In this document: positions 11,640 through 23,097 of the stretch, in pieces | Position numbering within the stretch: position 1 is the first letter of the stretch | Layout: each line of letters opens with the position of its first letter | Assembly (NCBI RefSeq): GCF_040115645.1 | Contig: NC_089566.1 | Location: 1,984,001 to 2,048,000 of the forward strand | Direction: 5' to 3' | DNA: 64,000 nucleotides | DNA from: Euwallacea fornicatus | Taxonomy: Eukaryota; Arthropoda; Insecta; Coleoptera; Curculionidae | Notes under the pieces: model-generated | Told to the model about the DNA's origin: nothing | What the model saw: the letters and a program-made list of their open reading frames with translations, nothing else | The model's database searches: none | Translations under genes and position numbers: made by a program

Positions 11640-12521
11640 TTTCTTAATATTTATTCCCTTTGGTATGTTGATTTATGGAGAAAGCCATAACTCGATGGAA
11701 CAACTATATTAATTGCATGGACGATCTTCGACTTTTTGTCCTGGAACACCATGTCGAGTACGTTATAGATGATTGTTTTGTCCGTGCGAACTCCTAGGTC
11801 ATAGTTCACGGTATACCGTTTATTCTCCAATGCGAGTTCTTGCGAGTAAGGATGACATGGTTGATTTCCAGAATGGAGGTCATGTTTAAGTTCCACTGTT
11901 TGTTGGATAACTTTTGCTGCTGAATTATTCCTGTTAATACAGGCATCATTTCCCAAAAGTGTGCAACCAGACGTTATATGGTGACGCCTCTATGGTCTCT
12001 GCGAATGCATTGCACTTCCTACATTTATCATTCTTGAAGTTGGGACCCTTTAGCATATAGTATTACAGTTATTAGTTGCTAGAACTTGATCTTATGTTGC
12101 AAGTATAAAACCCGTTATTTCAGGGCGTAGCTGCCGACTGAAGAAACATACATGTACTTGATTTATCTGTTTGATTGATAGTTTCATACTTGCCTCCATG
12201 CAGCTGTTTCGATCGTTTGTCTTTATATTTGTAGTATTTTTCAATGATATGGGTTTTATATTGATTAGAGATAGCGGAACAGTTATTATCTAGGCCACAT
12301 ATGGTTTTATGAAGCGGATGATTTTTACTATGAAAGTATGCTCTCATCGGCTTTATTAGTTTAGCATGTAGTCCATGTAGATCGATCAATTCTCGACCTC
12401 TATCTGCCTTTTTGACTGTCAGTCGTTGAATAGATGACTTGAGACGCAGTTTTCTTTCCTTAGTAAATGCTACTCTCGTTGCTATGTCAATGTTTGTCGA
12501 GTCTGTGGTAAACCATTTCAC
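11640..12521 (-). pseudogene. 3' part of a LINE-like element with a restriction-like endonuclease
   Basis: This is read on the minus strand. An upstream piece (12120-12521) contains RGRELIDLHGLHAKLIKPMR, then HPLHKTICGLDN. After frame changes a CX2C motif (KCRKCNAFAETIE) is followed by HHITSGCTLLGND, and then by ELALENKRYTVNYDLGVRTD and VFQDKKSKIVHAINIVVP (11660-11780). I recognise this order of a Cys/His knuckle followed by a (K)PD...D-type nuclease core from the C-terminus of R2/R4-like retrotransposons that use a restriction-like endonuclease. The expected PD is degraded to LD here. No reverse transcriptase is visible upstream, so this looks like a 5'-truncated and frameshifted copy, typical of LINE insertions. 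The assignment to a precise clade is not secure. Confidence 0.55.
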
Positions 12522-15500
12522 TTATCTGAAGGAATATTGGACGGACATGGCGGATGTGTTAACGGTCTTAAAGAGCTTAATCAAATGAAGTATTTATTTT
12601 TGGCAATGAAAAGTTTTTTTGCAATTTTTAACGTTTACGCAGAAATGGGTACAATAAATGTGACGTTAGTAATGATATTAAGCGATAAAATTTCCAAGCA
12701 AATCTGCTTTGCGGCAATTTCACCATACGCAATTGTTTATTACGGATTGATAAAAAATTAAATTAAACATAAATAATCCCAATGCTAAGCAGACAATTCG
12801 GGGAATTGAACAAAATATCACATACGTTTTTGCAGCTTGGTCGCCGTCAACATATGAAGTATATGAACAAAAAAATTTACCCGCTTTTCGTGAAGATCAC
12901 CTCCATATATGTCTCCATTAAATGTTCCTCTATCGTTTTTTCAGCCGCATCGGTTGCCTCGGCTCTCCACAGGGTACTCCTAGCGGTCACTACCTTACCG
13001 CAAAAAATTTAACATGACGCTACCACTTTTACGGGTAACAAATGGAAATAAATGTCGGTATCATCAAAATGTATGTTTAAAACTAATTTTTGCACGTTTT
13101 GCTACGTTTTAACAAAAACGAATTAATTAAGGGAACATTTATATGTTTGACATTTTTTAGCACTTTACACGGTAACCTTACCTCAGGGTTGCTCTTGATT
13201 TCTTAATTAAGATAAAAAAAACTGCATGCATATGTTGGTTCAGGAGCTCCAAGTCGTCTCGGGCGTATATTTGTTCTTTCGCAATTTCTAAGTTCCTTCT
13301 TCGTGAAGTTTTGTTACTTATAGACACCCCAGTTTGGAAAATTTCCTCATCTTTTTTCCAATGACTTGATAATTTATACGTGAAGTTTGACTTAATCCGA
13401 GCGTCAAGCCATAAATCCCTACCTTCACCGAAATTCTGGTTGCTGCTAATGCTGCTATATCAAAATTTTCCTCCTTCTTGATGAAGTTTCCAAGGAGGAC
13501 AAAGTGATGTCATGGGATGGGGCGTTTTGGCAACTTAAACTTTTAGACACAAAAAGGCTTCTACAGATACTCGCTGAAATCAACAGACATTATGAAAATT
13601 TAAGAAAGGCTAAGCTCGAAACTGAAAAACCTGAGACCTAAATCCGACTTATTCAAAAAGTTTTCGGGCAATAAAAAAATTATTAACGCCATGGGACACG
13701 GGCTTTAACAAGCGAGATGTAAAAACCAGTTTCTTCTTTTTAAACCCCTTAAACGCCTGACAAAAGATTTTCCCTTGAAATATCCTGTTTTAAAGTTTCA
13801 CATTGTTAAACGAAATATTTCATTCTACTAGATAATTGTGTGATGCTTTTATTAGAATTGTTTCAACAAATTCTCTAAATATTTACACAGGACATTATTT
13901 TTCAATTGCGATACATACGAAATTTACTGCGTTGAGTGCGTTCCCAATTTAGTAATTTTGAAATAAATTTGAGTATTATGTACCTAACCGCATTACGTGA
14001 TTAACAAATGTGAAATAATAATTTGCCATATTAATACGTCACGATTTTGTTGGATTGAAATTTGGCAAAGTAAATACTTCATTAAAAATAGACATTGAAA
14101 GTATTCATTTGCAATTCCACCAGTGGTTTACAAATTTTTAACACGCATTGATGAGCTGTCGCTGTAAAATGTAGCGAATTTATTTCAAATTAGTTCCCAT
14201 ATTCTATTACAAGGGGTTTGATTCCAGTTTTATTGTTTTAAATTTTCCCATTGAAACTCGCTAATTTCGATTGTTCGGTTATTTCAACGAAGCAATTGCT
14301 CGGTGTGTAAATATGATCTTAAAACAGTGTACATTACGAAAAGAGAATGCTAATCCGTCTAACAATATACCGCTTCACTTTGTTGGTGTGTTTTGCATTT
14401 CAGGCTTTACGTGATAGTGCTTACGCGACTAAAACTAATTTCCCTGTATCACCCTTTATTTGAATAGCGTTCGCCCTCAATCTCTGCTATTCAGCGATTC
14501 GTCCAGAATTATTTAGAAGTTTATAAGCACCTAACCACCAGTGTCTTAATGTTGGGTCTTTTGTTGACGCAGATTGATCGTCTCACTAATTAAACGAAAA
14601 ATTGTTATTCCAGTTTCCACGAATCGTTCGGCTTTGGGCGGCAAATTAGTACGAAAGTAGTTTTATTTTTGTGCCAACAATTATGGTAAAATGTGATCTC
14701 GGCTTTTAGAGGACCATAAATTATAAGAATTTCCTTACGTGCGCGATTTCTCAATCCAGTCACGACGTTTGGAACCTTTCGCTTTTATTTATTTATTATC
14801 GCCCCCGGATAAAAATAAGTTCCGATTTTCAAACCGGGTTTTAAAGCCTCGGGGGCATTATTAGAATATGCGTGAACATTTTTGCCATAAGGGCCTTCAC
14901 GTGATGAATATTTACCCTATAGCCCTCCCCTATGCCTTTTCAATTTATGTTTTGCTGCGTCGTACCTACACAACCCACATATTTATATTAAATTGACTGA
15001 CAAGCACGCCAAGAAACGAAAAGACGTTTCTATGTTTAATAAATTCGCATTTAAGGAGCATGATGTAGGAAATCATATTATTAGGGGCAAGCTTGCAGTG
15101 GAAGTATGCACATTTATATCAATAGGATTTATATATAGAATAGAAAGAGAATTCCCTGGAAAAGTTTATTTTTCCGAAAATATTCATTACCGGGGTGCGG
15201 GGGAGGAGCTCTTGCAGTTCAAAAAATAGAGTTGGACCTCTATCAAGCGTGTGTGTCCATCATTCATCTGTCACTTACCGATTGACCTAAACGAATGTAA
15301 ATTGACCGTATGAGGGTTGCAGAAAGGATTCGTTAAACGAAAGGAAAACTTGAGAAACAAACCTTCGATATCACAAAAAAGCTTACGGCGTCATCTTCTC
15401 ACGGCGGCGTGATCATCGCTTCATGGATGATGGAATCAATTTCCCATAAATAACTCGAAGGCATACAGAGATATCCATGGTTATTAAATATACTCACTGG

Positions 15501-15800
15501 AAGCAGTGTAACGATCACTGCCATTATGGTTCGTGGCGTAGGTAATTTTCAATTCGATTGCAACGCGTACCATTTAACTAAACTAAATTCCACGTTGGAA
15601 AATTCAGACGTTTGCCAAAGAGAATGAACAATTTCACGTCCTCCAGGAATGTCGATTAATCGATTCGATCAATTTTTCTGATGTAGAATGATAATCATCT
15701 CATTGAGGGCTATAAAACCGTGGTGCGACTTTGACACTGATTTTTGCCATCTTGAGGATTCTTCAGCTGCAGCAAAAGTATCCGTTTCATCTTTAAGGTT
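12522..15800. other. Unannotated AT-rich DNA
   Basis: No family signature is visible on either strand. Open stretches such as 12537-12761, 12782-13012 and 14993-15229 (all plus) are short and unrecognised. The region directly before 15801 leads into the left flank of the Tc1-like element. Confidence 0.5.
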
Positions 15801-16023
15801 GTTAAACAAAATGAAATAAGAGTGTGATCAGTACATCGTAACGTTATCTAATTCATTTTGTTATAAACGGCAACATGTGACGACTAATCTATAATTTTTT
15901 TTTTACTAAATAGTGTTGTTATAAGTACTACTGCAAAATATTTGTCAATATATCACAAAATTAGACCGCAAAATTATTCATACATTACGTAATTAATTGT
16001 AAATAATGCTGTAATGTATAATA

Positions 16024-16983
16024 TTAATATTTTGTGGCATGGTTTGTAGCTCTAATGATAGCTGTTAAGCGTCGAGGGATCGATTTCACCAAGTTTCTTG
16101 TTACAGAAGGTCCAATCTTTAACCATTCTTCTTGCAGAATTCTTTGCAAATTATTTTTCTTGTTTATTTCACGTTTTCTGATTCGTTTCTCTAATTCACA
16201 CCAGAAATCTTCAATGGAATTGATGTCTGGCGATTGGGGTGACAACCGTTTTTGGTGCGTCGTGTACTAACCGTACCCGAACAATTTTCGCCAACTCTTT
16301 ATGGAGTCGTCGTCTTGGCGAAATGAATAAGTTCGAGGCATGTTCAGTTTTTCAGCGCTCCATTTCAGATTGTTTTTTTAAAACGTTCGAATAAACAATT
16401 TTATCCATGATCCTGATTGGTGAGTTTTCCACTCTATTGCCTGATAGGCAATCCCATACCATGCGAAAACCACCTCTACGCTTTTCCGTTGCTCGCAGAT
16501 TCTTGGGAATTAAAACTTCTCCTCGTTTTCGCCACACCAACTGTCGACCATCTGAACCAGATATATTAAATTTGTTTTCATCACAAAATAAGGCACTTCT
16601 AAAAATCTGGTGGGGTATTTATATATTGTTTTGTGAACTGTAAACGTTTCGGTTAATTTTTTTCATTAATAAAAGGCTTCTTTCCAGCCCCTCTTGAAGA
16701 GTATCCACCTTTTTTTATTGTCCTCCGTACAGTACCGGGGCTTACTTTTTTCGAAGATATTTCTCCAACCTTTGCAGCTGAATGTGTAGCGCTTATCCTT
16801 GAATTCTGTTGAACTTCTCGTATAATTTTCCACTCTTCTCTGACGGTCATTTTTCTTGGTCGCCCTGTTTGTTTGCGATTAACAACGAAGTTTTCATTTT
16901 TAAACTTTTCGAAAATGCTTTGAACAGTTGCAAAACTCCTATTAACTATTTGCCCTAGATCTCGATATGATTTATTTAGTTTA
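16024..16983 (-). pseudogene. Tc1-like DD34E transposase relic, main part
   Basis: On the minus strand the order of motifs is that of Tc1 transposases. The N-terminal helix-turn-helix reads KLNKSYRDLGQIVNRSFAT and then RKQTGRPRKMT (16830-16980). The first catalytic region is ALFCDENKFNISGSDGR (about 16545-16600), followed by VWRKRGEVLIPKN. A degraded second region reads FRQDDDSIKS (about 16300-16325), and the third is SPQSPDINSIEDFWCELEKR (16180-16245), containing the final E. At least one frame change is needed between 16352 and 16245, and stops occur. The start of the gene lies across the mariner at 18232-18280. In life it would cut and paste the element at TA dinucleotides; it is no longer able to do so. 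Confidence 0.85.
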
Positions 16984-18229
16984 CTAGGTGCGCAACTAAG
17001 TTTCCGGGTTTCACACATGGATGGCGCTAACGACACGTGTAGTCGACATGCATAACAGAAATTGTATTTTGTTTATAGCTCAGACAGTTGTTATGAATAA
17101 CCAGCTGGAATACGAACATTTATCGCAACACAACGTAATTTTTTCTAAGAACGAAAATGTCGAGTTTGGCGTCAAATAAACAACATTTTCGGGAGGATTT
17201 ACATCTCTGCTTCAATTTGAAAAAAATGCAGCTGAAGCACGTCATTTGCTCGAAGAGGTATACGGCCGACATGCGCCATCGAAAACCACTTGTGAAGATC
17301 ACTTTTAAGGTTTCAAAAGGGGCGACTTCGACATCGAGGGCAAGAAACGCTCCGGAAGACCAAAACCAATTGAAGACGCCGATCTGCAAGCGTTATCGGA
17401 TGAAGACGATACGCAAACACAAGATCGACTTGCGGAGGCATTGAACATGACTCGCCGAGGCATTTCCTAACGTTTGCGTGCCATGGGAAAAATTCAAGAA
17501 GAGGGAAAGTGGGTGCCGCACGAGTTGACTGAGAGACAGATGGAAAATCGGCGAACCACTTCCGAAATTTTGCTTTTACGGCTTAAAAGAAAGAGCTTCC
17601 TGCACCGAATTGGTACCGCAGATGAGAAGTGGATGTATTTTACGCAAAAAATCGAGGCTTCCACCTGGCGAAGCACCGACGTCGACGGCGCGCCCAAATG
17701 GCTTCGGAGAGAAGACAACGCTCTGCGTTTGGTGGGACCAAAAAGGAATCGCGTACCATGAGTTGCTGAAACCGGGAGAAGCTGTCAACGGTCATCGTTA
17801 CCGACAGCGACCAATCGACCTGAACCGTGCATCGGTCCAAAAAAGGCCAGAACGGAACGCGAGACACGAACGAGTGAACGAACGTTCCATCGTCCGGGAC
17901 ACCATCAAAACGCCGAAATGGGATCTGCACCCGCCACATTCGCCAGACCTGGCCCCCTCCGATTTTCACTTGTTCCGATCGATGGCCCCCGGCCTGGCTG
18001 GTGGGCTGCACTTGGGCTATTTCGAGAAAGTGCAAAACTGGTTGGATGAATGGTTTCGGTCCAAAGACGCGTCATTTTACCGCCGAGGTATTTCTGCATT
18101 GCCAGAGATGTGGCAAAAACGCGTAGATAGAGAGGGACAACACTTCGAATAAACCATTCCTCATGTTTCCATTAAAATTTTCCATTTTTCGTTGATCAAA
18201 AAAACCCGGAAACTTCGTTGCGCACTTGG
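16984..18229 (+). mobile_element. mariner transposon inserted in the Tc1 gene
   Basis: This 1246-bp element is flanked by TA at 16982-16983 and 18230-18231. Its 28-bp terminal inverted repeats are CTAGGTGCGCAACTAAGT... on the left and CCAAGTGCGCAACGAAGT... (inverted) on the right, both continuing TTCCGGGTTT; about 25 of 28 positions agree. The size and ends are typical of mariner. The element interrupts the N-terminal coding part of the host Tc1 transposase, so it is younger than that element. Confidence 0.92.
17150..18152 (+). pseudogene. mariner transposase relic (mauritiana-like)
   Basis: Pieces in shifting frames follow the mariner order. They are ARHLLEEVYGRHAPSKTTCE and FDIEGKKRSGRPKPIEDADL (17230-17390), LQALSDEDDTQTQDRLAEAL (about 17390-17450), then GKWVPHELTERQMENRR, KSFLHRIGTADEKWMYF with the first catalytic D (17590-17640), and WWDQKGIAYHELLKPGE (about 17730-17780). 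The last part is KWDLHPPHSPDLAPSDFHLF with the third D (17920-17975), then LPEMWQKRVDREGQHFE ending at the stop at 18150-18152. The block with the second catalytic D (normally a QHDNARPH-like motif) is missing or shortened around 17850-17880, and there are at least two frame changes and stops. The protein is therefore inactive, though the C-terminal 180 codons are open. Confidence 0.88.
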
Positions 18230-18231
18230 TA

Positions 18232-18280
18232 TGTTATCTGATTATTCAACAATTGTCGTTTCTCCCAATTTTCGTCCCAT
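18232..18280 (-). pseudogene. N-terminal start of the split Tc1 transposase
   Basis: On the minus strand an ATG at 18278-18280 begins MGRKLGETTIVE, followed by a stop, and runs into the mariner right end at 18229. This is the expected position for the first codons of the Tc1 transposase whose body lies at 16024-16983. It is short, so the call rests on position and on being in the inverted-repeat-bounded element. Confidence 0.6.
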
Positions 18281-18615
18281 TACATCTTGAAACAATGATT
18301 TTTTAGTTTAACTCCTGATCTAACACTCACATCCACTTGCTATTACCAACCGGTATAATTTAGCAATAAATATCCGTAGATGCGAGCGATCGCTTCCCAT
18401 GCAGGTTCAGACTTGTTTCGGTGCGCCGACGCAAACGTATGACTTCTTTTGCAGGATAATTTTATGACTTGTAAACATTTTACAATAGTACTTATAAGCA
18501 ATGTGATTAAGTAAAAAAAAAAATTATAGATTAGTTGACATGTTGCCGTTTACAACATAAGTCATTAAATCACGTTGGAACATACTGGTCATACTGTAAT
18601 TTCATTTTGTTTAAC

Positions 18616-21600
18616 AGCGTGAGAGGCGTATGAATACATTTGCTGGCCACTGCATGTATCTTGCATGAACGTACAGAATGCAACTAGATCGATTTAAGAG
18701 GAAAACAGAATCTCAGAAAGTTCGAAATTTATCCAGAAAAATTCAAATGGCGGAAGAGAAAAAGCACGAATTCAAAGTGGTTCGCTGTTCGAATGTTGCC
18801 AGAGCTTCGCCAGATCTGAAGACCAATCTCGGTTTCACGCGAGACATCGACTTTAATTTCTACTTATGTACCGATTTCAGTACTTCCTTAATCGCGGTGT
18901 CGATTTTGATGTACGACATTGATACGGAGACTATAAATAGAAAATCTCGGACATTCGGATCTCCTTCTTTAAAAAGAATACTCGCTCACAAACTTCCTTT
19001 AGGCAACTTGTTTTTCTGGCTCTTGCAGCACATAACACTGAACACTTTCACATATTTCTCAAATATGTTATTGTGATGTAGAAACGATGAGTTAGCAATT
19101 TTAACTTGACTTTAACGACCAAGTTTGCTACGCCAAACGAGACTATCTGCGATCTAAAATGCATATTTCAGACAAGCTCCAATCTCGATAGAAAAGAAAG
19201 AGACTGAGACCGAGGTTTGATTGTGAACGCGGAATTCACAGAACTCTCGGTTTCGGTCTCGCGAGTTCCCAAATTTAATTGATCTGAATTGACCTAAACT
19301 TGAATCGGCTCGTATTTCAAGTCGTACTCCTGCAATATTGTGATATTACGCGTATTCCCGGTGAAATGGTCGTTGTTAATCTGATTTTATTATTCAATTC
19401 ATTCAGGAATAATTTTCACCCGCATACTTCTATGCATTATGACTACAATTTATTTCTCTAAGACAAAGTAGTCGCATATAGCCTGAAAAGTTTTAAACTC
19501 AGAGCTGAATAAAAAGTCAATTCAGACTTTTAATACTTGTCGAAAAGTCTGTAAAGTATTCGGCACACTATAATTAGTTCGGTCTCAGGGACTTGCGGAT
19601 TATCAAAACCGGTAAAAATTTTTTTCTTTTCTGGAAATAAAGTCATACTTTAACGGGGGCTCCGGGCGTGTGTTTAAAGCAGGAACTAGGGTTACGGAAC
19701 TAAGCCAACAACAATAACTAATTATCTGGTCGCGAATGAAAACGGGGTCTCCGAGGGTCACATGCGAGAACTGTAAAGAGGTATCAGTCTACATTTGGGG
19801 GCCGCGGCCCTTTTTGACTGATAGATCCTAAATGGTCTCGAATTTGCGTTTTCTAATTTTCGTTTGCAACGTTTTATTGCCCCCTCAAGTGTTTTTTCAT
19901 TAATGAAAATGTCATGTTAAAGGAAAACTACACAAATTTAAGGGAGAGTTTGAGCAATATTTTCCGGAGGCGTTGAAAGTTTTCAAATTAACACATTTTT
20001 TAATTTAAAAACTGTGTTGTTTCTAAGTATGGAATTATTCAATACGAGGTAAATAGTGGGGTCGGAGGAAGTGTAGTGGAAAAACCTTGGCATGTATCAA
20101 CAATGAAAGTCTTGAAAAGAGTTAATTAAGGGCAGGCCCGGCTGGGTTGAACCGATTTGCTAAATCAAAAATAAACGAAAAACTTTCCAATATGAGTGCA
20201 AATTTGCTTTATTACGCTATAATGTGTCTCGTATCGATTCCGGCTTTTTAACTCGCTACAGAAATAAAACCGAACGAAACATGCGGAATTTTCACAAAGT
20301 CATTTCGAATTAGCGCAAATTGTATGGTATAGCCCGTTTTCATGGAGTTTCGTGTCAAATTAAATAGTTTTTATATTGTTAACCTTACAGTTATATAGTC
20401 ATAACATAATCTCTAACTAACGCGAAGCTATACCGTTTTATTTTTAGCGCAAACTGTTGCGAACGCGGATAATATCGAGATCATATGGGTATGTATATAT
20501 AGCGTTTTGAATATAAAAACCTCTTACTTTTTGGTCATTAAAACAATATCGTGAAAAACGAAGTTATTCCATTTATATCGGTTCCTTGTTGAAAGCTCGT
20601 TTCCTTGATGGACGGATAAGGATATTAGATAGGGCTATTACTTGTCAATACGAGCTTTTGAAGGGGGAGTAGTTTTGAATTTTTTACCTGTCTTGTGCAG
20701 AAGCTCAACCTGGCGTGCATTTTTATTCAAACTTGAAAGGAGGCTGTCTTATATATTCCGGGGCTAGGCACTCTTATAACATATCGTCCCTTAAAGAGGT
20801 TTATAAAACATGTCACAAAACGTCTTTTTGGCAGATAATAGGTCTTCGACTGGGAGGTCTTGTTAAAGGGCGTCACAAATAACGGGCTTATAAATTATTA
20901 GATTGAAAACTTTTTATCTAAGTTATAGAGGAAATTGCTTTCCTCCCGTTTGCAATGGAAATTGTTAAATCCCATTCGAAAGTTTAATGTAGGGTAGATG
21001 TCACGAAAATATTTGGTTTCGCTATTTGAAGAAAGTTTCTTTCATCTTGGAAAAATTGTGAATCTAAAGTGGGCCATTAAGCCCCAAATGATGATTCGGG
21101 TCCTAATCCGTGCAGCTCGGCGGTAATCAACTGCACACCCGTTTGCTTTAGAGTTTGACAAACGCCCTGTTAATATTTTTTTCGGTTCAATTACGCACGC
21201 TCGCGCCCCTAAATTAATTTCCGTTTTATTAGCAATTTTGACCCCATTTGGCGCCTTATGCTTCAATATCGGGGAGCTGCACATATTCGCCTTTCGAAAA
21301 CAACTTCCGCCCTTTAGTCGGATGTTAATCTCAAAGGGTTTGAGATTTGCATCGCCCGAATGAACACCTACTTCGGTTTAGCTGCAATTTATTTTCTACA
21401 ATACAAATATTTAAATTACGACCAACTTTAATCAACCGTGTACGTAAACTAATTTAGTGCGAAATCTCAAATTCGAAATAAGCACACCAAATGCCAGGTC
21501 AGGGCTTCAATTTTAATAATTTAGATAACGGCGCCTACCTACACGAATTAAAGTTAATATTGACGACAGTAGCCCCTGATAGGGTCGGTTAGAGATCGAA

Positions 21601-21880
21601 GTACCTACCTGCCGGAATAATAATATTTGGCATGAAATTCCTCCAGGTAGGCTCCATTGTCATTAACCTTAAAATATGTTTCCACTCCCTCCTCGCAATA
21701 TCCTATTTCTAAGTAGTAATGTCGATTATGTCACATAAGCTTGCCTCAATAAGTTTGTCTTACTGAGATAATTGAGTACGAGTCCCTGCTCGGCAGTTTA
21801 AGAGTTATGGCTCCTTGATAATATCCTTCGTTTCAAACTATGCGTCTAATATATATCTTTGTAAATACCGCACAGATACA
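18616..21880. other. Unannotated DNA
   Basis: The longest open stretch is 18678-19076 (+, 132 codons), beginning MQLDRFKRKTESQKVRNLSR. It has a basic N-terminal part and a hydrophobic C-terminal part, but no family I recognise; it could be chance or an uncharacterised small protein. Another at 21042-21284 (minus) is equally anonymous. No repeats or RNA genes are seen. Confidence 0.4.
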
Positions 21881-22075
21881 CAGGGCGTTTGGAAAAGTTG
21901 GCGATTTCCATTTCATTATCGTAATTAGAAAGATTTTTTTTAAATCCCAATGATAGTAAGGCCATATCTCGGTAACGGTGCTCCGTCGGGCCAATGTTTA
22001 TAACAACCTTTTTTTAATTATTTTTTACTCTACTTTCATCTCCTTATGTTCTGTGCAAATTTTCCAAACACCCTG
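21881..22075. mobile_element. Short MITE with CAGGG(C/T)GTTTGGAAAA ends
   Basis: The left end reads CAGGGCGTTTGGAAAAGTTG and the right end, inverted, CAGGGTGTTTGGAAAATTTG, giving 18 of 20 matching positions. TA follows the right end (22076-22077); the left flank reads CA after TA and has probably mutated. The 195-bp interior is non-coding. It lies 150 bp upstream of the larger element starting at 22226. Confidence 0.75.
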
Positions 22076-22225
22076 TATTACCACTACCAAAGTTATTCCT
22101 TACTCTAATCGCCGCTTACCGTCTCGACCAGGTGCCTATTTAATGGATGGCACGTTTATTAGTTATTGGAAAATAGTGGCAAAACGTTTCGTTTCCATTG
22201 TTTCCCGAAAGTATAAGCACGTATA

Positions 22226-23097
22226 CAGGGTGTCCAACGAATATGGGTCACTATCCGTATCTCGGAAACTGTGACTAGGAAAAAGTTGAAACTTGGGCAT
22301 CATAGTAATGTGGAGGTGATGTATTGATTAAAAATATTCTCATGAAAATGCCACTTCCGGTTATTCCGGAAATGAATGTCAACTCGCTTATTTTAAACGG
22401 AACACCTTATATATTATAACAAATTTCGATTCTGTGGAACATCATGAATATTTTTCGCGTACAGTGTTCTATAATTAATTTTTACGGTCTTCGAGACATT
22501 TAAGATTCTCCAAAAAAAGAAATTAGAGTTTTAGTCACGAATGTATTTTCGAATAATTCGAAAGTGGCTAAGTATTTTGTAACGTTTATAGTTACTAGGT
22601 GGCGCTGATCGCCAGAATTTAAGTATGGCGGCACCCGTAAGTTATTCAAACGAAGATTACCTCAATATGTTTATTATTTGTGGTGAATGTAACGAACTGT
22701 TAACCAGAACGTGTCATACATTTGGTATTCGATATCCAGAAAAACCGAAACCGTCACGAAAACTCCTGAAAGGCATAATAGATCATTTTAAAACGAGCGG
22801 ATCTGTCGAAGCATCATACAGAAAAAAGGAGCCTATTTTTGACGAATGTTGCGCCACCTAGTAGATCTAGACGTTACTTACAGTGAATTGTTAAGTACTG
22901 AACATTGAAAAAATGTTGTTTTTTTTTAATAAAATGAAAACGGTTAGATTTACATGTAGACAATTGAATTGAAAGTAGTACTGATTTTTGGTGTTAAATA
23001 CGATTTCGTCAAAAAAAATAGGGGACTCCTATATAAAAAATTTGAGTTTTTTTAAATTCTTTAACGATAATTTTGGACTCTCCTTTTGAATACCCTG
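22226..23097 (+). mobile_element. Internally deleted DUF4817-type transposon
   Basis: The left end CAGGGTGTCCAACG follows TA (22224-22225). The subterminal region has the near-palindrome TTCCGGTTATTCCGGAA (22355-22371) and TGTCAACTCGC, and matches 9835-10167 in inverse. Downstream comes a truncated transposase start (22625-22861). The right end is probably the inverted CAGGGTATTCAAAAGG at 23082-23097; the dinucleotide after it is TG rather than TA. The length (about 870 bp) and the loss of all DDE domains indicate a non-autonomous deletion derivative. The right boundary is less certain than the left. Confidence 0.65.
22625..22861 (+). pseudogene. Truncated DUF4817-type transposase, N-terminal domain only
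   Basis: From an ATG in good context (AAGTATGGCG) the 78-codon frame reads MAAPVSYSNEDYLNMFIICG, then ECNELLTRTCHTFGIRYPE, then KPSRKLLKGIIDHFKTSGSV. This matches the helix-turn-helix start of the family: a (E/D)xYxxMxxxxGxC-like helix, an RYP or RFP turn, and a RxFxRxxxxxxETGS-like helix. The frame then stops at TAG, and no DDE part follows before the element end. It could make a small DNA-binding protein able to compete for transposon ends, but no evidence for expression is visible. Confidence 0.7.

Larger units (their letters stand above)
15819..18596 (-). mobile_element. Tc1-like transposon carrying a nested mariner
   Basis: The outer ends are long inverted repeats of over 100 bp. The left one reads AGTGTGATCAGTACATC and, further in, AAACGGCAACATGTGACGAC; the right one is its inverted, diverged copy ending GGTCATACTG. 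TA at 15817-15818 and 18597-18598 fits a Tc1/mariner target duplication. Homology of the two flanks continues about 17 bp outside the TA (GTTAAACAAAATGAAA and its inverse), so the true ends could be at 15801 and 18615. Removing the 1246-bp mariner leaves an element of about 1.5 kb, normal for Tc1. It encodes a minus-strand transposase. Confidence 0.8.

Noticed and set aside
11651..11956. A possible independent small host gene at the 3' side of the LINE relic
   Set aside because: The translation continues the nuclease domain of the upstream piece after frameshifts, so it belongs to the same retroelement relic.
18678..19076. A 132-codon open frame after the Tc1 element as a host gene
   Set aside because: It has no recognisable domain, no clear promoter, and hydrophobic low-complexity content at its end; it could be chance in this composition, so it is mentioned but not called a gene.
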